A stretch of 64,000 nt of DNA from Mycobacterium sp. E183. GTDB lineage: Bacteria > Actinomycetota > Actinomycetes > Mycobacteriales > Mycobacteriaceae. The stretch is from positions 1 to 64,000 of the forward strand of contig NZ_LZJN01000106.1 of the NCBI RefSeq assembly GCF_001667735.1, given 5' to 3'. The notes under the pieces were generated by a model that made no database searches, was not told the DNA's origin, and saw only the letters and a list, made by a program, of their open reading frames with translations. A program made the translations under genes and the position numbers. Of the stretch, positions 34,675 to 44,017 are shown piece by piece (the first letter of the stretch is position 1; every line of letters starts with the position of its first letter).

Positions 34675-35856
34675 ATGAAGGCTGTTACGTGGCACGGGAA
34701 GCGCGATGTGCGGGTGGAGTCGGTTCCAGACCCGAAGATCGAGAAGCCCTCCGACGCCATCATCGAAGTCACCTCGACCAACATCTGCGGGTCGGACCTG
34801 CACCTGTACGAGATTCTCGGGGCGTTCATGAAACCCGGGGACATCCTCGGTCACGAACCCATGGGTATCGTGCGCGAGGTCGGTGGCGAAACCGGTGACC
34901 TGCGGGTCGGCGACCGGGTGGTCATCCCGTTCCAAATCTCCTGCGGCAGTTGCTACATGTGCGACCAGCAGCTCTACACCCAGTGCGAGACCACCCAGGT
35001 GCGCGAGCAGGGCATGGGAGCTGCGCTATTCGGCTACTCGGAGCTCTACGGCGAGGTCCCCGGCGGGCAAGCCGAACTGCTGCGCGTCCCGCAAGCGCAG
35101 TTCACCCACATCAAAGTCCCTGTGGGCCCGCCGGATTCGCGATTCGTCTACCTGTCCGACGTGCTGCCCACCGCCTGGCAGGCGGTGGCCTACGCCGACA
35201 TCCCCGACGGCGGGACGGTCACCGTGCTCGGCCTGGGCCCCATCGGTGACATGGCCGCGCGCATCGCCGACCACCTCGGCTATCGGGTGATCGCGGTCGA
35301 CCTGGTGGCCGAGCGCCTGGGCCGCGCCGCGCAGCGGGGCATCCACACCATCGACCTGGGGCGACTCGACTGCTCGCTGGGGGACGCGATCCGGGACCTG
35401 ACCGACGGGCGGGGTTCCGACTCCGTCATCGACGCGGTCGGCATGGAAGCGCACGGATCCCCGGCGGCCAAGTTCGCCCAGCAGGCCACCGGCATGCTGC
35501 CGGACTTCATCGGCAAGCGGCTGATGCAGACCGCCGGCGTGGACCGGCTAAGCGCGCTCTACTCCGCCATCGACATCGTCCGCCGCGGTGGGACGATATC
35601 GCTGATCGGTGTGTACGGCGGGATGGCCGACCCCCTGCCGATGCTGACGCTGTTCGACAAGCAGGTGACCCTGCGGATGGGCCAGGCCAACGTCAAGCGG
35701 TGGGTGGACGACATCATGCCGCTGCTGACCGACGACGACCCGCTGGGCGTCGACACGTTCGCCTCCCACGTGCTGCCCCTGGACCAGGCCCCGCACGCCT
35801 ACGAGATCTTCCAGAAGAAGCAGGACGGGGCGGTGAAGGTCATGTTACGGCCCTGA
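34675..35856 (+). CDS. Zinc-dependent alcohol/formaldehyde dehydrogenase
   Basis: The 393-residue medium-chain dehydrogenase has the catalytic zinc site (ICGSDLHLY Cys, GHEPMG His-Glu), the structural zinc loop (CGSCYMCDQQLYTQC) and the Rossmann motif VTVLGLGPIGDMAARIAD followed by VIAVDLVAERL, which suggests NAD use. A long insertion near MGMEAHGSPAAKFA-type sequence places it with the glutathione-independent formaldehyde dehydrogenase-like group common in stress regions. A SigF-type promoter lies immediately upstream. The physiological substrate is unknown. Confidence 0.9.
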   Translation: MKAVTWHGKRDVRVESVPDPKIEKPSDAIIEVTSTNICGSDLHLYEILGAFMKPGDILGHEPMGIVREVGGETGDLRVGDRVVIPFQISCGSCYMCDQQLYTQCETTQVREQGMGAALFGYSELYGEVPGGQAELLRVPQAQFTHIKVPVGPPDSRFVYLSDVLPTAWQAVAYADIPDGGTVTVLGLGPIGDMAARIADHLGYRVIAVDLVAERLGRAAQRGIHTIDLGRLDCSLGDAIRDLTDGRGSDSVIDAVGMEAHGSPAAKFAQQATGMLPDFIGKRLMQTAGVDRLSALYSAIDIVRRGGTISLIGVYGGMADPLPMLTLFDKQVTLRMGQANVKRWVDDIMPLLTDDDPLGVDTFASHVLPLDQAPHAYEIFQKKQDGAVKVMLRP

Positions 35857-35889
35857 AAATCGTTTTGCTGCAAGGCCTTCCGAACCACC

Positions 35890-35915
35890 GTTTGGGGGAG
35901 GCCCCGGTAGGGTAT
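35890..35915 (+). promoter_or_regulatory. SigF-type promoter before glgX
   Basis: GTTT (35890-35893), 16 bases, then GGGTAT (35910-35915), close to the SigF consensus. The glgX ATG lies 10 bases downstream of the -10 box. Confidence 0.65.
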
Positions 35916-35925
35916 TGATTGCGCC

Positions 35926-38076
35926 ATGACATCCGCAGAAGCCATCGCCCCCACGCCCACCGGAGAGGTGTGGCCGGGCCGCGCCTACCCCCTGGGCGCC
36001 ACCTACGACGGGGCGGGCACCAATTTCGCCGTCTTCAGCGAAGTCGCGGAGCGGGTGGAGCTGTGCCTGTTCGACGCCGAGGGCACCGAGAGCCGGGTCC
36101 CGCTGCCCGAGATCGACGGCTACATCTGGCACGCCTACATCCCCAACATCGAACCCGGCCAGCGCTACGGCTACCGCGTGCACGGCCCGTACGACCCGCC
36201 GAACGGCTTGCGGTGCAACCCGAACAAGCTGCTGGTGGACCCGTATTCGAAGGCCATCGACGGATCGTTCGAGTGGAACCAGGCCCTGTTCAGCTACAAC
36301 TTCGGCGACCCGGACAGCCGCAACGACGACGACTCCGCCGCGTTCATGCCCAAGTCGGTGGTGATCAACCCCTACTTCGACTGGGGCAACGACCGGCCGC
36401 CGGACCACCAGTACGCCGACACGGTCATCTACGAGGCGCACGTCAAGGGGCTGACGCAGACCCACCCCGACCTGCCCGAGCAGTTGCGCGGAACCTACGC
36501 GGGCGTGGCGCACCCCGTGATCATCGAGCACCTCAAGAGCCTGGGCGTCACCGCGATCGAGCTGATGCCCGTGCACCACTTTGCCAACGACTCCACCCTG
36601 GTGGACAAGGGCCTGTCGAATTACTGGGGTTACAACACGATCGGGTTCTTCGCGCCGGACTTCAAGTACTCCAGCTCGACCTCGCCCGGCGGTCAGGTGC
36701 AGGAATTCAAGGCCATGGTGCGGGCGCTGCACGAGGCCGGCATCGAGGTGATCCTCGACGTCGTCTACAACCACACGGCCGAGGGCAACCACATGGGCCC
36801 GACGCTGTCGATGCGCGGCATCGACAACGCCGCCTACTACCGGCTCGTCGACGACGACAAGCGGTACTACATGGACTACACGGGGACCGGCAACAGCCTC
36901 AACGTCGGTCACCCGCACGCCCTGCAGCTGATCATGGACTCGTTGCGGTACTGGGTGACCGAGATGCACGTCGACGGCTTCCGCTTCGACCTCGCGTCGA
37001 CGCTGGCCCGCGAGTTCTACGACGTCGACCGGCTGGCCACGTTCTTCGAACTGGTGCAACAGGATCCGACGGTCAGCCAGGTCAAGCTGATCGCCGAGCC
37101 GTGGGACGTCGGGCCGGGTGGCTACCAGGTGGGCAACTTCCCCCCGCAGTGGACGGAATGGAACGGCAAGTACCGCGACACCGTCCGGGACTTCTGGCGC
37201 GGTGAGCCGTCGACCCTCGACGAGTTCGCCTATCGGCTGTCCGGATCGGCCGACCTCTACGAGCACACCGCGCGCCGCCCGGTCGCGTCGATCAACTTCG
37301 TCATCGCCCACGACGGGTTCACGCTGCGAGACCTGGTGTCCTACAACGAGAAACACAACGAGGCCAACGGCGAGGGCAACAACGACGGCGAAAGCCACAA
37401 CCGGTCGTGGAACTGTGGCGCGGAGGGGCCCACCGACGACCCGGGTGTCAACGCGCTGCGCGCCCGCCAGCAGCGCAACTTCCTCACCACGCTGCTCCTG
37501 TCGCAGGGCGTGCCGATGATCTGCCACGGCGACGAGCTGGGCCGCACGCAGAACGGAAACAACAACGGGTACTGCCAGGACAACGAGATCACCTGGATCG
37601 ACTGGTCGAAGGCCGACAACGGCCTGCTGGAGTTCACCCGCGTCGTGTCGGCGCTGCGCGCCAACCATCCGGTCTTCCGCCGGCGCCGGTTCTTCTCCGG
37701 CAAGCCGTTGGGCCGCCGCGGCCAGGACGGGCTGCCGGACATCGCCTGGTTCACCCCCGAGGGCACCGAGATGACCGAGGAGGACTGGGGCGCGGGGTTC
37801 GCGAAGTCCGTCGCGGTGTTCCTCAACGGGCACGGCATCCCCGACCGCGATGCGCGGGGGCAGCGGGTGCTCGACGACTCCTTTCTGCTCTGCTTCAACG
37901 CCCACTACGAGCCGATCGAATTCACGTTGCCGCCAAAGGAATTCGGCGCCGCCTGGCAGCTCGTGGTGTTCACCGGCCCCGACGAGGAGACGCCCGCGGA
38001 GGAGGTGCCCGGCGGGGGCACGCTCACCGTGGATGCGCATACGGCCGTGGTGCTGCAGGCCCCCGACGGGGGCTGA
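35926..38076 (+). CDS. glgX: Glycogen debranching enzyme GlgX
   Basis: The 716-residue GH13 enzyme cleaves alpha-1,6 branches in glycogen left by phosphorylase. It has an N-terminal CBM48-like domain (YPLGATYDGAGTNFAVFSEV), then the GH13 regions: DVVYNHTAEGN, DGFRFDLASTLA with the nucleophile Asp, LIAEPWDVGPGGYQ with the acid/base Glu, and NFVIAHDGFTLRD. Length is typical. It follows the dehydrogenase by 69 bp, in which its own SigF-type promoter lies, so glycogen breakdown seems tied to general stress. Confidence 0.95.
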   Translation: MTSAEAIAPTPTGEVWPGRAYPLGATYDGAGTNFAVFSEVAERVELCLFDAEGTESRVPLPEIDGYIWHAYIPNIEPGQRYGYRVHGPYDPPNGLRCNPNKLLVDPYSKAIDGSFEWNQALFSYNFGDPDSRNDDDSAAFMPKSVVINPYFDWGNDRPPDHQYADTVIYEAHVKGLTQTHPDLPEQLRGTYAGVAHPVIIEHLKSLGVTAIELMPVHHFANDSTLVDKGLSNYWGYNTIGFFAPDFKYSSSTSPGGQVQEFKAMVRALHEAGIEVILDVVYNHTAEGNHMGPTLSMRGIDNAAYYRLVDDDKRYYMDYTGTGNSLNVGHPHALQLIMDSLRYWVTEMHVDGFRFDLASTLAREFYDVDRLATFFELVQQDPTVSQVKLIAEPWDVGPGGYQVGNFPPQWTEWNGKYRDTVRDFWRGEPSTLDEFAYRLSGSADLYEHTARRPVASINFVIAHDGFTLRDLVSYNEKHNEANGEGNNDGESHNRSWNCGAEGPTDDPGVNALRARQQRNFLTTLLLSQGVPMICHGDELGRTQNGNNNGYCQDNEITWIDWSKADNGLLEFTRVVSALRANHPVFRRRRFFSGKPLGRRGQDGLPDIAWFTPEGTEMTEEDWGAGFAKSVAVFLNGHGIPDRDARGQRVLDDSFLLCFNAHYEPIEFTLPPKEFGAAWQLVVFTGPDEETPAEEVPGGGTLTVDAHTAVVLQAPDGG

Positions 38077-38198
38077 TCCCGCCCGGGTGGCCGGGGGACC
38101 TTTCGCCCATGGATTGATTACCTTGTGCCCTCGGGCATCGGCCGTCGATCCGCGCACACTGTCGGGTGCGCGCCGTTGGGGGAAGGAAGGGGCAGCCG

Positions 38199-39953
38199 AT
38201 GGACGGGCGGAGCCCCGAGGCGTGCCTGAACGACGTGGCCTGGTGCCGGCGGATCGCCCTGCTGCTGGTGTTCGCCCTCGCCACGATGACGTGGGTGGGC
38301 TGGGCGACGGGTGTTGACCGGCTGACCCGCATCCACCCGACCTGGCCGGAGATGATGCCCTGGACGGGCGCGTGGCTGGCGGGGCTGGGTGCGGCGATTC
38401 TGCTCCAGTCGGGTAGCCCCTCGCGGGGGCGCGCGTGGGTCGGGCGAGGACTGGCGCTGGTCGTGGGCGCCCTCGCCGTGATCGTGCTCGCGGAGTACGC
38501 CACCGGCAGGCCGTCGTCCGGATTCGACCAGGTGTGGTTCGGTGACGCGGTCCGTGCGTCACGATGGAGCTGGCCGGGGCGGCCGAGCCCGCAGACAGGC
38601 GTGTCGGCGCTGTTCCTGGCGGCGGCCACCGGCCTGATCCGAGTGGATCGGGGCACCCGCGTGGTCCGGCCCGCGTGCACCGCCGCCGGCGGGGCCATCC
38701 CGTTCGTCACGGTCGGGGCCTACCTCTTCGACGCGCTGGCGCTGGTGGGCACCTCGCCTTCGACCGGCCAGGCACTGATGACGGCGTCGGCGCTGTTGCT
38801 GGTCGCCGCGGCGACGGCGCTGGCGCGCCCCGATCGGTTCCCGGTCGCCTGGCTGCTCGCCCGCCCCGACCGGAAGTCGCTGCTTCGGCTGGCCGGCCTG
38901 CTCGCCGCGCTTCCGGTCGTCGTCGCGGTATCACGGCCGATCTTCCTGGGGCTCGGGGTCGGACCGCACGCCGAGTGGACCTTCTCGATCCTGCTGGGCA
39001 CCCTCGTCGTCGGGGTGATCACCTTCGTGTTCATCCAGAACGAGCAGAAACTGCTGATCGAAAAGGAGCTGGCCAGCACCGAGCGCGCCGAGGCCGAGGC
39101 GCGCTACCGCATCCTCGCCGACAACGCGGTGGACATCGTCGTGCTCCTTCGCGGTGACGAGGTCGTATGGGTCTCGCCGTCCGTGGAGGCCGCGCTGGGC
39201 CGCCCGCCGGACGGGTGGATCGGCCCAGGTTTCAACCGCCACATCCATCCGCAGGACATCGAGACGGTCGCCGACGCTGTGGGCAGGGTCGCCGCCGGCG
39301 AATCGGTCGTGCAACGGTTCCGAATTCGCTCCGCCGACGGTCAATACCATTGGGTCGAGAGCCACGGCAAACCGTACGTCGACGCCGACGGCAACACCGA
39401 CGGCATGATCGCCGCGGTGCGCATCGTCGACGAGCAGGTGAAGGCGGAGCAGCGACTGGAACGGCTCGCCCGGTTCGATACCCTGACCGGCCTGGTGAAC
39501 CGTGCCGAGGCGCTCGGCCGGCTCGCCGCCGCGCTCGAGGAACCGCAACCGGCGGGGACCTATGTCGGCGTCTTGTTCTGCGACCTGGACCATTTCAAGG
39601 AAATCAACGACACCTGGGGACACGGGATCGGGGACTTCGTGCTCGCGACCGTGGCAGCGCGGATTCGGGGAAGCGTTCGCCGTGGCGACACCGTCGGCAG
39701 GACCGGGGGCGACGAAATCCTCGCCCTGTTGCCCGGCGTCCGCAACATCGACGAGCTCGCCCGGATCGCCGAGAAGATTCGCTGCCGGGCCGCCGAACCC
39801 ATCCGCGTGTCCGGCAATACGATTTCCGCCACTCTGAGCATCGGCGCCACGCTTGCCCTTCCCGGCGATACCGTCGACGCGGTCACCGCCCGGGCGGACG
39901 CCGCCATGTACCAGGCCAAATTTGGGGAGCGGAACACCGTCGTCCGGAATTAG
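38199..39953 (+). CDS. Membrane PAS-GGDEF diguanylate cyclase
   Basis: The 584-residue protein would make cyclic di-GMP at the membrane. About eight hydrophobic segments occupy residues 20-285 (for example LLLVFALATMTWVGWATGV, FSILLGTLVVGVITFVFIQN), then a PAS domain (ILADNAVDIVVLLRGDEVVW) and a GGDEF domain. The signature is GGDEI at residues 503-507 rather than GGDEF, and the RxxD inhibitory site (RRGD) lies five residues before it. FDTLTGLVNRAEAL and CDLDHFKEINDTWGHGIGD are intact, so activity is likely. A GGAAGGAAGG ribosome site fixes the ATG at 38199. No EAL domain is fused. Confidence 0.9.
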   Translation: MDGRSPEACLNDVAWCRRIALLLVFALATMTWVGWATGVDRLTRIHPTWPEMMPWTGAWLAGLGAAILLQSGSPSRGRAWVGRGLALVVGALAVIVLAEYATGRPSSGFDQVWFGDAVRASRWSWPGRPSPQTGVSALFLAAATGLIRVDRGTRVVRPACTAAGGAIPFVTVGAYLFDALALVGTSPSTGQALMTASALLLVAAATALARPDRFPVAWLLARPDRKSLLRLAGLLAALPVVVAVSRPIFLGLGVGPHAEWTFSILLGTLVVGVITFVFIQNEQKLLIEKELASTERAEAEARYRILADNAVDIVVLLRGDEVVWVSPSVEAALGRPPDGWIGPGFNRHIHPQDIETVADAVGRVAAGESVVQRFRIRSADGQYHWVESHGKPYVDADGNTDGMIAAVRIVDEQVKAEQRLERLARFDTLTGLVNRAEALGRLAAALEEPQPAGTYVGVLFCDLDHFKEINDTWGHGIGDFVLATVAARIRGSVRRGDTVGRTGGDEILALLPGVRNIDELARIAEKIRCRAAEPIRVSGNTISATLSIGATLALPGDTVDAVTARADAAMYQAKFGERNTVVRN

Positions 39954-40032
39954 GCCGCCCAGCCATCGACATGCGCCGGGTGCTATCCGGTAGGTTTTTG
40001 CCGACGGCAGCTCGTTACAAGAGAGGGCAAAT

Positions 40033-40812
40033 ATGTCAAGGACAGTGGTGGTGGGCGCCTCCAGCGGGCTCGGTCGTTGCATCGGTGTCGGCCTCGCCGA
40101 GCGGGGCGATCAGGTCGCGCTGCTGGCCCGGCGCCGCGAGCGCATCGAGTCGGCGGCCAAGGAGGCCGGCCCGGGCGCGGTCGCCATCGAATGCGACGTC
40201 ACCGACGAGGCGTCGTGCCGGTCGGCGATCGCCTCCGCCGCCGACGCCCTCGGCGGCATCGACAACATCGTCTACACCCCGGCCGTCGGCCCGCTGGTCC
40301 GCATGGTCGACACCGACGCCGCCACCTGGCGGCGCATCTTCGACACCAACGTGATCGGCGCCGCGCTGGTGACCGCCGCGGCGCTGCCGCACTTAACGGT
40401 CTCCGCCGGTAAGGCGGTTTACCTGTCCTCCGACGCGGGCACCTTCGGGCCGCCGTGGCCGGGCCTGGGCGCCTACGGCGTCAGCAAGGCCGCCCTCGAG
40501 CGGATGGTGGACGCGTGGCGGGCCGAGCATCCCGACATCGGGTTCACCACCTTCATCGTCGGCGAGTGCCCGGGCGGCGAGGGGGACGCGGCGACGGGCA
40601 TGAACATCGGCTGGGACATGGACCTCGCCATGAAGGCCGTCCCGCTGTGGGCGTCCCGCGGCTGCATGCCGGGAAAGCTGATGCCCGTCGAGGACCTGAT
40701 CGACGTCGTGCACACCATCCTGCGGACCAACTCCGCGACCTCGATGCCGGTGGTGGTGGCCCGGGGCGCACCGGCCAGCCCCGCCGCGTTCGCCGACTCC
40801 GCGCAGTCCTAG
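40033..40812 (+). CDS. Short-chain dehydrogenase/reductase
   Basis: The 259-residue NAD(P)-dependent SDR has the cofactor motif VVVGASSGLGRCIG, NNG-equivalent YTPAVGP, and the catalytic Ser and Tyr-x-x-x-Lys in LSSDAGTFGPP and GAYGVSKAALERM. AGAGGGCAAAT precedes the ATG. The C-terminal part (GECPGGEGDAATGMNIGWDM) has no specific match that I recognise. It is convergent with the aldo/keto reductase, overlapping its stop by 4 bp. The substrate is unknown. Confidence 0.87.
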   Translation: MSRTVVVGASSGLGRCIGVGLAERGDQVALLARRRERIESAAKEAGPGAVAIECDVTDEASCRSAIASAADALGGIDNIVYTPAVGPLVRMVDTDAATWRRIFDTNVIGAALVTAAALPHLTVSAGKAVYLSSDAGTFGPPWPGLGAYGVSKAALERMVDAWRAEHPDIGFTTFIVGECPGGEGDAATGMNIGWDMDLAMKAVPLWASRGCMPGKLMPVEDLIDVVHTILRTNSATSMPVVVARGAPASPAAFADSAQS

Positions 40813-41777
40813 CGGCCCAGCTTCTCGCGGACCAGGTCGGTCAGGAAACGCCCGGCCGAGGTCGGCCGGAAGGCGCGGGCGGCCCCGGTGAGTGCCTCGC
40901 GGGCGTCCGGGGGCAGGTCGATGTCGGCGGCGGCGACGTTGAACTCGAGCTGCTCGACGCTGGACGCGCCGGGGATGGCGACGACACCCGGATAACTGAT
41001 CAGCCAGGCCAGCGCGACCTGGGCCGGCTTGGCGCCGACGGTGGTCGCGACGTCGCGAAGCGTCTGCAACAGCGGCTCGACCCGGCGCAGGTTCTCGGTG
41101 CCGAACAGCGAGTTCAGCGCCCGGATGCCCCCGGGCCGGTTGTCCAGGCCGTACTTGCCGCCGAGCAGCCCCTGCTCGAGCGGGCTGTAGGCGATGACGA
41201 TGCGGTTCTCCCGCTCGGCGAAGGGCACCAGGTCCTCCAGCGGCCCGGCGTGGGCCAGCGAGAAGTGCACCTGGTTGCTGACGACCGGCCGACCGAGCGC
41301 GGCGTCGGCCTTCCGCCACCGCGCGAGCGAGTAGTTGGAGACGCCGACCGCGCCGATCTTGCCGGCGTCGAGTAGGTCGCGCATGCCCGGCATGATCACC
41401 GTGTCCGGAACCAACGGGTTGGATTGGTGAATCTGGTAGAGCGGGATGCGGTCGACGCCCAGCCGCCGCGCGCTGGCGGCCTCCCGCTGCTTGACCACGG
41501 CGGGGAACGGCGCCACCGGCATGATCTTGCTGGCGACGGCGACGCTGGCGCGCTCGTCGCCGAGTGCCTCGCCCAGGATCCGCTCGCTCTTGCCCAGGCC
41601 GTAGACCTCGGCGGTGTCGAAGAGCGTCACCCCCAAAGCCAGGGCGCGGCGCACGATCTCGCCCGCGGCGCCGGAGGCGTAGCCCTCCCCGTAGCCCCAC
41701 TCCCGTGACCCGAATTGCCAGGTGCCCAGGCCGATCCGGCTGACCCGGCCCACTCCGTCGACGTCGACATACCTCAT
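40809..41777 (-). CDS. Aldo/keto reductase
   Basis: The 322-residue TIM-barrel NADPH oxidoreductase shows the AKR start IGLGTWQFG, the catalytic Asp-Tyr pair in GVTLFDTAEVYGLGKSE, Lys in VASKIMP, and His in IPLYQIHQSNP (in place of the usual VDLYQLH). The C-terminal NADPH contact AIPGASSVEQLEFN is clear. These enzymes detoxify aldehydes or reduce sugars; the substrate cannot be told from sequence. It ends 4 bp into the convergent SDR gene and starts 10 bp after the stop of the next minus-strand gene. Confidence 0.9.
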   Translation of the reverse strand: MRYVDVDGVGRVSRIGLGTWQFGSREWGYGEGYASGAAGEIVRRALALGVTLFDTAEVYGLGKSERILGEALGDERASVAVASKIMPVAPFPAVVKQREAASARRLGVDRIPLYQIHQSNPLVPDTVIMPGMRDLLDAGKIGAVGVSNYSLARWRKADAALGRPVVSNQVHFSLAHAGPLEDLVPFAERENRIVIAYSPLEQGLLGGKYGLDNRPGGIRALNSLFGTENLRRVEPLLQTLRDVATTVGAKPAQVALAWLISYPGVVAIPGASSVEQLEFNVAAADIDLPPDAREALTGAARAFRPTSAGRFLTDLVREKLGR

Positions 41778-41786
41778 AGGCCCACC

Positions 41787-42791
41787 CTAGCCAGGCAGCT
41801 TGCCCAGCACGTAGGTGGCGATGCCCAGGCCGCCCTGCCGCGGCTGAGCGCCGTCCGTCGTGCCGCTGCAGGACACCATCAGGTCGACGACCACGTTGGC
41901 CTTGGCCGCGATGACGCGGGCCGAGCGGATCTGCACTCCCCGGGGCGTCAGATCCTGGGTGGTGACGCCGTTGCCGGCGTCGGCGGGTGCGCCGACCGAA
42001 AACGTGAGCGACTCCCCGTTGCGGGGTGTGAGCGTCACGGTCGAGCCGCCACATTGGCGCCATCCCGAGAGCAACGCCGCCAGCTGTGCCCGGGCGGCGG
42101 CCGGGTCGTGGAAGGCCACGACCGCCTCGATCACCTGGGTGGACTTCAGGAAGCTGCGCGAGTCGCGGAACTCCGCTGCGCGGTATCCGGTGACGGCGGC
42201 ACCGGCGTAGGCGTCGGGCGTTCCGGGCGCGATGCTGCCCCAGCATTCCGGCCGGTCGATGGCCCCCTCCGCGCTGGATCGGCCCAGGCTGTCCCACGTC
42301 TGGCCGGCCTCGAGATTTTGATCGGACGTGATGTTGCGCAGGGCGTCGGCGCCGGGCAGCAGCGCCGCCAGGGCGTCCGGCGCGACCGGACCAGGGGGCG
42401 CCGGGGGTGCCGCGCCGGAGGTGGTGGCGGGCGCGGCGGTCTGGGTGGACGGGGTCGCGCCCAAGGTGGCCCACGCGACGACGGCGACCACGGCGAGCGT
42501 CATGAACGCGTACGACAGCGCCAGCCCGACACGGGCGCGGTCCCGGCCGAGCTCCCCGCTGCGGCGGATTTGCGCCAGTCCTGCGTGGCCCAGGACCGCC
42601 CCGACGGGCGCGAACACGAACGCGAAAACCAGCGACAGCGTCGCCAGCACGTTGACCGGCGGCCGATAGGGCACCGCGGGCGGGGGCGCCAAGACGGGCG
42701 GCGGTTCCACCGGCGACGGCGCGGGCGGAACCCGGCCGAGCGGGTCGTAGGTATAGGGGTTCTGCCAATACGGGTCCTGCGGGTTGGTCAC
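41787..42791 (-). CDS. DUF4190 membrane protein with PknH-like sensor domain
   Basis: The 334-residue protein has a proline-rich cytoplasmic N-terminus, two adjacent membrane helices of the DUF4190 type (about residues 45-70 and 90-112; VLATLSLVFAFVFAPVGAVL), and an extracytoplasmic domain (about 135-330) with four cysteines and the PknH_C-like motifs ECWGSIAPGTPDAYAG and WRQCGGSTVTL. PknH-type sensor domains occur on mycobacterial kinases and lipoproteins and probably bind an envelope ligand. There is no kinase domain here. It begins 53 bp after the stop of the lipoprotein gene at 42845, so the two may be co-transcribed. Confidence 0.8.
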   Translation of the reverse strand: MTNPQDPYWQNPYTYDPLGRVPPAPSPVEPPPVLAPPPAVPYRPPVNVLATLSLVFAFVFAPVGAVLGHAGLAQIRRSGELGRDRARVGLALSYAFMTLAVVAVVAWATLGATPSTQTAAPATTSGAAPPAPPGPVAPDALAALLPGADALRNITSDQNLEAGQTWDSLGRSSAEGAIDRPECWGSIAPGTPDAYAGAAVTGYRAAEFRDSRSFLKSTQVIEAVVAFHDPAAARAQLAALLSGWRQCGGSTVTLTPRNGESLTFSVGAPADAGNGVTTQDLTPRGVQIRSARVIAAKANVVVDLMVSCSGTTDGAQPRQGGLGIATYVLGKLPG

Positions 42792-42844
42792 GCCAGCGCC
42801 TCCTTACCGGCCAACCTGCCCGAAATGTAGCCGAAGCCCGGGCG

Positions 42845-43885
42845 TCAGAGGCGCGGCTTGGCGACGCTGACCACGTAGGGCACGTCGGCGAGGGTCAGGT
42901 ACACCCGGTGGGGCCCGATCGCCATGCCCGACAGGGGCGCGGATTGGGCCGCGGGCGGCAGCCCCGCCCGGTAGCCGATCGCGCGGACCACCGGGATCGT
43001 CCCCGCCGGGAAGCCGGTGAAGCTCGCCGTCTCCAGCACCACCACCTCGTGGTCCGTGGCGGCGTAGATCCGGGTGTCGTCGGTGCCCAACTCGCGGATC
43101 GGGGACGGCAGCCGGGTGCGGGCCAGCACCGTGAGCCCCTCCCCGCCCCGGCGGGAATCCACGGCGTAGAGCGTGGCGTCGTCGTGGCCGGCCACGTAGC
43201 TGCGCGTCACCGCGGTGCCGTCGCCCGCCGACACCGCGACGTCGATCCCCAACGACCCGCGCTCCGCCGGAGGTGACGAAGAGCCTTGGTAATGGCGGAT
43301 TCCGGACGGCGCATAGGCGTGGTAATCGATCTCGCGGCCGCGATTGGCGCCGTCGATGGTGTCCGCGGGATCGCCGGCGATCCGGGCGGTGGGTAGCTTG
43401 CGATCACCGTGCTGATCCACCGGTGTCACCGTCGTTCCGTCCGCCGACAGCGCGAGCAGCGTGCGCAACCCGGCGTCCTCGGACAGATACGCCGGGGCGG
43501 GCCCGGCGTCGAAATCGCCGATCTGGCGCAGGCTTTCGAGGTCGACCTCGGCGACCCTGCCGCGCTCGGGCTGCGGCACGAACACGATCCGGTCGTCCCG
43601 CTGGCTGATCTGCAGGTTGCGTCCGGCCGCCACGGGCGCCGACAGCCGCGTCCTGGCGTCGCCCGGGCGGTCACCGGCGGTCACCTCGGCCAGCCGGCGG
43701 TCGCCGGTGAGCGCGACGAGGGCGTGCGTCCGATACGACCACACCGGCCCGCGCAGGGGCGCGGCGACCGACCACAAGGCGACGTCCGGCGCGCTTTCCA
43801 GCGACGCCCCCGGCGCCGCGCAGCCGGCCGTCACGACCAGCGCGCCCAGGATCGCCGCCCGACTGCGCATTCCGGTTGTCACCAT
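42845..43885 (-). CDS. Putative lipoprotein with beta-propeller-like sequence
   Basis: The 346-residue protein begins with a basic stretch and a hydrophobic core ending in a lipobox (ALVVTAGCAAPG; Cys22), so it is probably anchored to the outer face of the membrane. The rest is beta-rich with repeated segments such as RIVFVPQPERGRVAEVDLE and DTRIYAATDHEVVVLETASF, suggestive of a WD40/YVTN-like propeller. I do not recognise a function. GAGGAGAACG supports the ATG at 43885 over one five codons later. Nothing indicates regulation. Confidence 0.72.
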   Translation of the reverse strand: MVTTGMRSRAAILGALVVTAGCAAPGASLESAPDVALWSVAAPLRGPVWSYRTHALVALTGDRRLAEVTAGDRPGDARTRLSAPVAAGRNLQISQRDDRIVFVPQPERGRVAEVDLESLRQIGDFDAGPAPAYLSEDAGLRTLLALSADGTTVTPVDQHGDRKLPTARIAGDPADTIDGANRGREIDYHAYAPSGIRHYQGSSSPPAERGSLGIDVAVSAGDGTAVTRSYVAGHDDATLYAVDSRRGGEGLTVLARTRLPSPIRELGTDDTRIYAATDHEVVVLETASFTGFPAGTIPVVRAIGYRAGLPPAAQSAPLSGMAIGPHRVYLTLADVPYVVSVAKPRL

Positions 43886-43940
43886 CGTTCTCCTCGTTCG
43901 CGACTTGATGAGGAACTACCCACTGGTGCACGGCCGTACC

Positions 43941-43966
43941 GTTTGGTCGCCGAATTCGTCGGGTAG
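43941..43966 (+). promoter_or_regulatory. SigF-type promoter before the hemerythrin-like gene
   Basis: GTTT (43941-43944), 16 bases, GGGTAG (43961-43966), an excellent match to the SigF pattern. The HHE gene starts 51 bases downstream of the -10 box, with GGGAAGGA as ribosome site. Confidence 0.7.
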
Positions 43967-44017
43967 CCGAACAGAAGCGCGCAACAGCCCGCGCGCGGAA
44001 CAAATGGGAAGGACATC

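Noticed and set aside
35845-38562. A 905-residue open frame antisense to glgX.
   Set aside because: Shadow frame in high-GC DNA; glgX has all GH13 motifs and a SigF-type promoter.
40393-42768. A 791-residue minus-strand frame across the SDR and aldo/keto reductase genes.
   Set aside because: Shadow in another frame of genes with clear catalytic motifs.
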